Assembly (NCBI GenBank): GCA_004524595.1
Contig: SDOA01000098.1
Span: 1 to 16,334 of the forward strand
Reading direction: 5' to 3'
Origin: Candidatus Thorarchaeota archaeon
Lineage (GTDB): Archaea; Asgardarchaeota; Thorarchaeia; Thorarchaeales; Thorarchaeaceae
DNA: 16,334 bases
Position 1 is the stretch's first letter. Every line of letters begins with the position of its first letter. The position numbers were made by a program, and so were the translations under genes. Under the pieces are notes generated by a model. It was not told the DNA's origin and searched no databases. It was given only the letters and a program-made list of their open reading frames with translations. Positions 16,113-16,334 of the stretch are shown piece by piece.

Positions 16113-16120
16113 CATATAAT
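16113..16120 (+). promoter_or_regulatory. TATA box of the rubredoxin gene
   Basis: CATATAAT lies in an A/T-rich stretch after the terminator. Archaeal spacing of about 26 nt puts the transcription start near 16143, which coincides with the first base pairs of the leader hairpins. Confidence 0.55.
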
Positions 16121-16140
16121 TTTTACACCCTCACTCAACT

Positions 16141-16184
16141 GGTACGGTCAGAGACCCTACCAATATTCAAAGGAATAATATTGG
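16141..16184 (+). promoter_or_regulatory. Two consecutive hairpins in the rubredoxin leader
   Basis: Hairpin 1 (16141-16161): GGTAnGGTC pairs with GACCnTACC around a 3-nt loop, with a single C/C mismatch. Hairpin 2 (16160-16184): CCAATATT pairs with AATATTGG across a 9-nt spacer. They share two bases. The second stem covers the first two Gs of the GGAG ribosome-binding site (16183-16186). As DNA they could equally be operator palindromes near the transcription start. Confidence 0.5.
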
Positions 16185-16194
16185 AGATACACTA

Positions 16195-16334
16195 ATGGCT
16201 AAGTATGAATGCATGGTCTGTGGTTGGATCTATGACGAAGATATCGGGGACCCAGATAGTGGTGTTGCAGCTGGTACAAAATGGGACGACTTGCCCGAGG
16301 ACTGGGTCTGTCCTATGTGTGGAGCTGGAAAAGA
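16195..16334 (+). CDS. Rubredoxin (3' partial)
   Basis: A small non-haem iron electron carrier, cut by the window end after 46 codons and so near its normal total length of about 52. Both knuckles of the Fe(Cys)4 site are present: CMVCG (C6, C9) and CPMCG (C39, C42). The typical rubredoxin signatures are also there, with Y4, W11-I-Y13, G18-D-P20, the G27-T/W30 turn, the LPEDW segment and CPxCG. ATG 16195 has GGAG 8 nt upstream. In anaerobes rubredoxin passes electrons to superoxide reductase, rubrerythrin or oxygen reductases; a partner gene may lie beyond the window. Its leader carries two hairpins, one overlapping the ribosome-binding site, which suggests regulated expression. Confidence 0.95.
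   Translation, partial: MAKYECMVCGWIYDEDIGDPDSGVAAGTKWDDLPEDWVCPMCGAGK

Overview
The window reads as chromosomal DNA of an anaerobic archaeon, most likely an Asgard archaeon (a Thorarchaeota-like lineage is my best guess). The strongest pointer is a free-standing Ras/Arf-superfamily small GTPase (13642-14184, minus) with all the GTP-binding motifs and an Arf-like DVGGQE switch II. Archaeal-type M48 and TldD/TldE peptidases, a multi-PAS soluble histidine kinase, a rubredoxin and a mix of ATG, GTG and TTG starts with strong GGAGG sites agree with this. The lineage is inference; no rRNA or tRNA gene is present to settle it.

Layout. (1) 1-2447: three tightly coupled genes of an ABC-2 exporter, an ATPase truncated by the window edge plus two different permeases, closed by a hairpin/T-run terminator. 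(2) 2594-4423: a cytoplasmic three-PAS histidine kinase whose third PAS domain carries a cysteine cluster; no response regulator is adjacent. (3) 4585-7443: ATP sulfurylase, APS kinase and a PAPS-dependent sulfotransferase in one co-directional cluster. It encodes a complete route from sulfate to a sulfated product and is the most interesting system in the window. (4) 7457-7823: no intact gene, but three overlapping minus-strand reading frames that look like one decayed protein gene, possibly the C-terminus of a transposase. (5) 7868-9340: a 14-TM DHA2-type drug/proton antiporter, overlapping tail to tail by 4 bp with a membrane M48 metallopeptidase (9337-10668, minus) that has an EF-hand-like loop near its C-terminus. 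(6) 10669-10824: a divergent promoter region with a 25-bp near-perfect palindrome, then the coupled tldD-tldE pair. (7) 13642-14184 minus: the small GTPase. Divergent from it are a CGDC thioredoxin-fold protein and a polytopic membrane protein with a very acidic tail, which ends in a double-stem terminator. (8) 16113-16334: a promoter, a leader made almost wholly of two consecutive hairpins, and the start of a rubredoxin gene cut by the window end.

How the genes fit together. Sat makes APS from ATP and sulfate, CysC phosphorylates it to PAPS, and the sulfotransferase moves the sulfuryl group to an unknown acceptor. No PAPS or APS reductase lies nearby, so sulfation is a better reading than sulfur assimilation. 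TldD and TldE normally form a heterodimeric zinc protease; with the divergent M48 peptidase they make a small proteolysis neighbourhood around a shared candidate operator. Rubredoxin and the thioredoxin-fold protein are redox proteins suited to an anaerobe. I found no CRISPR array, intact mobile element, tRNA or rRNA.
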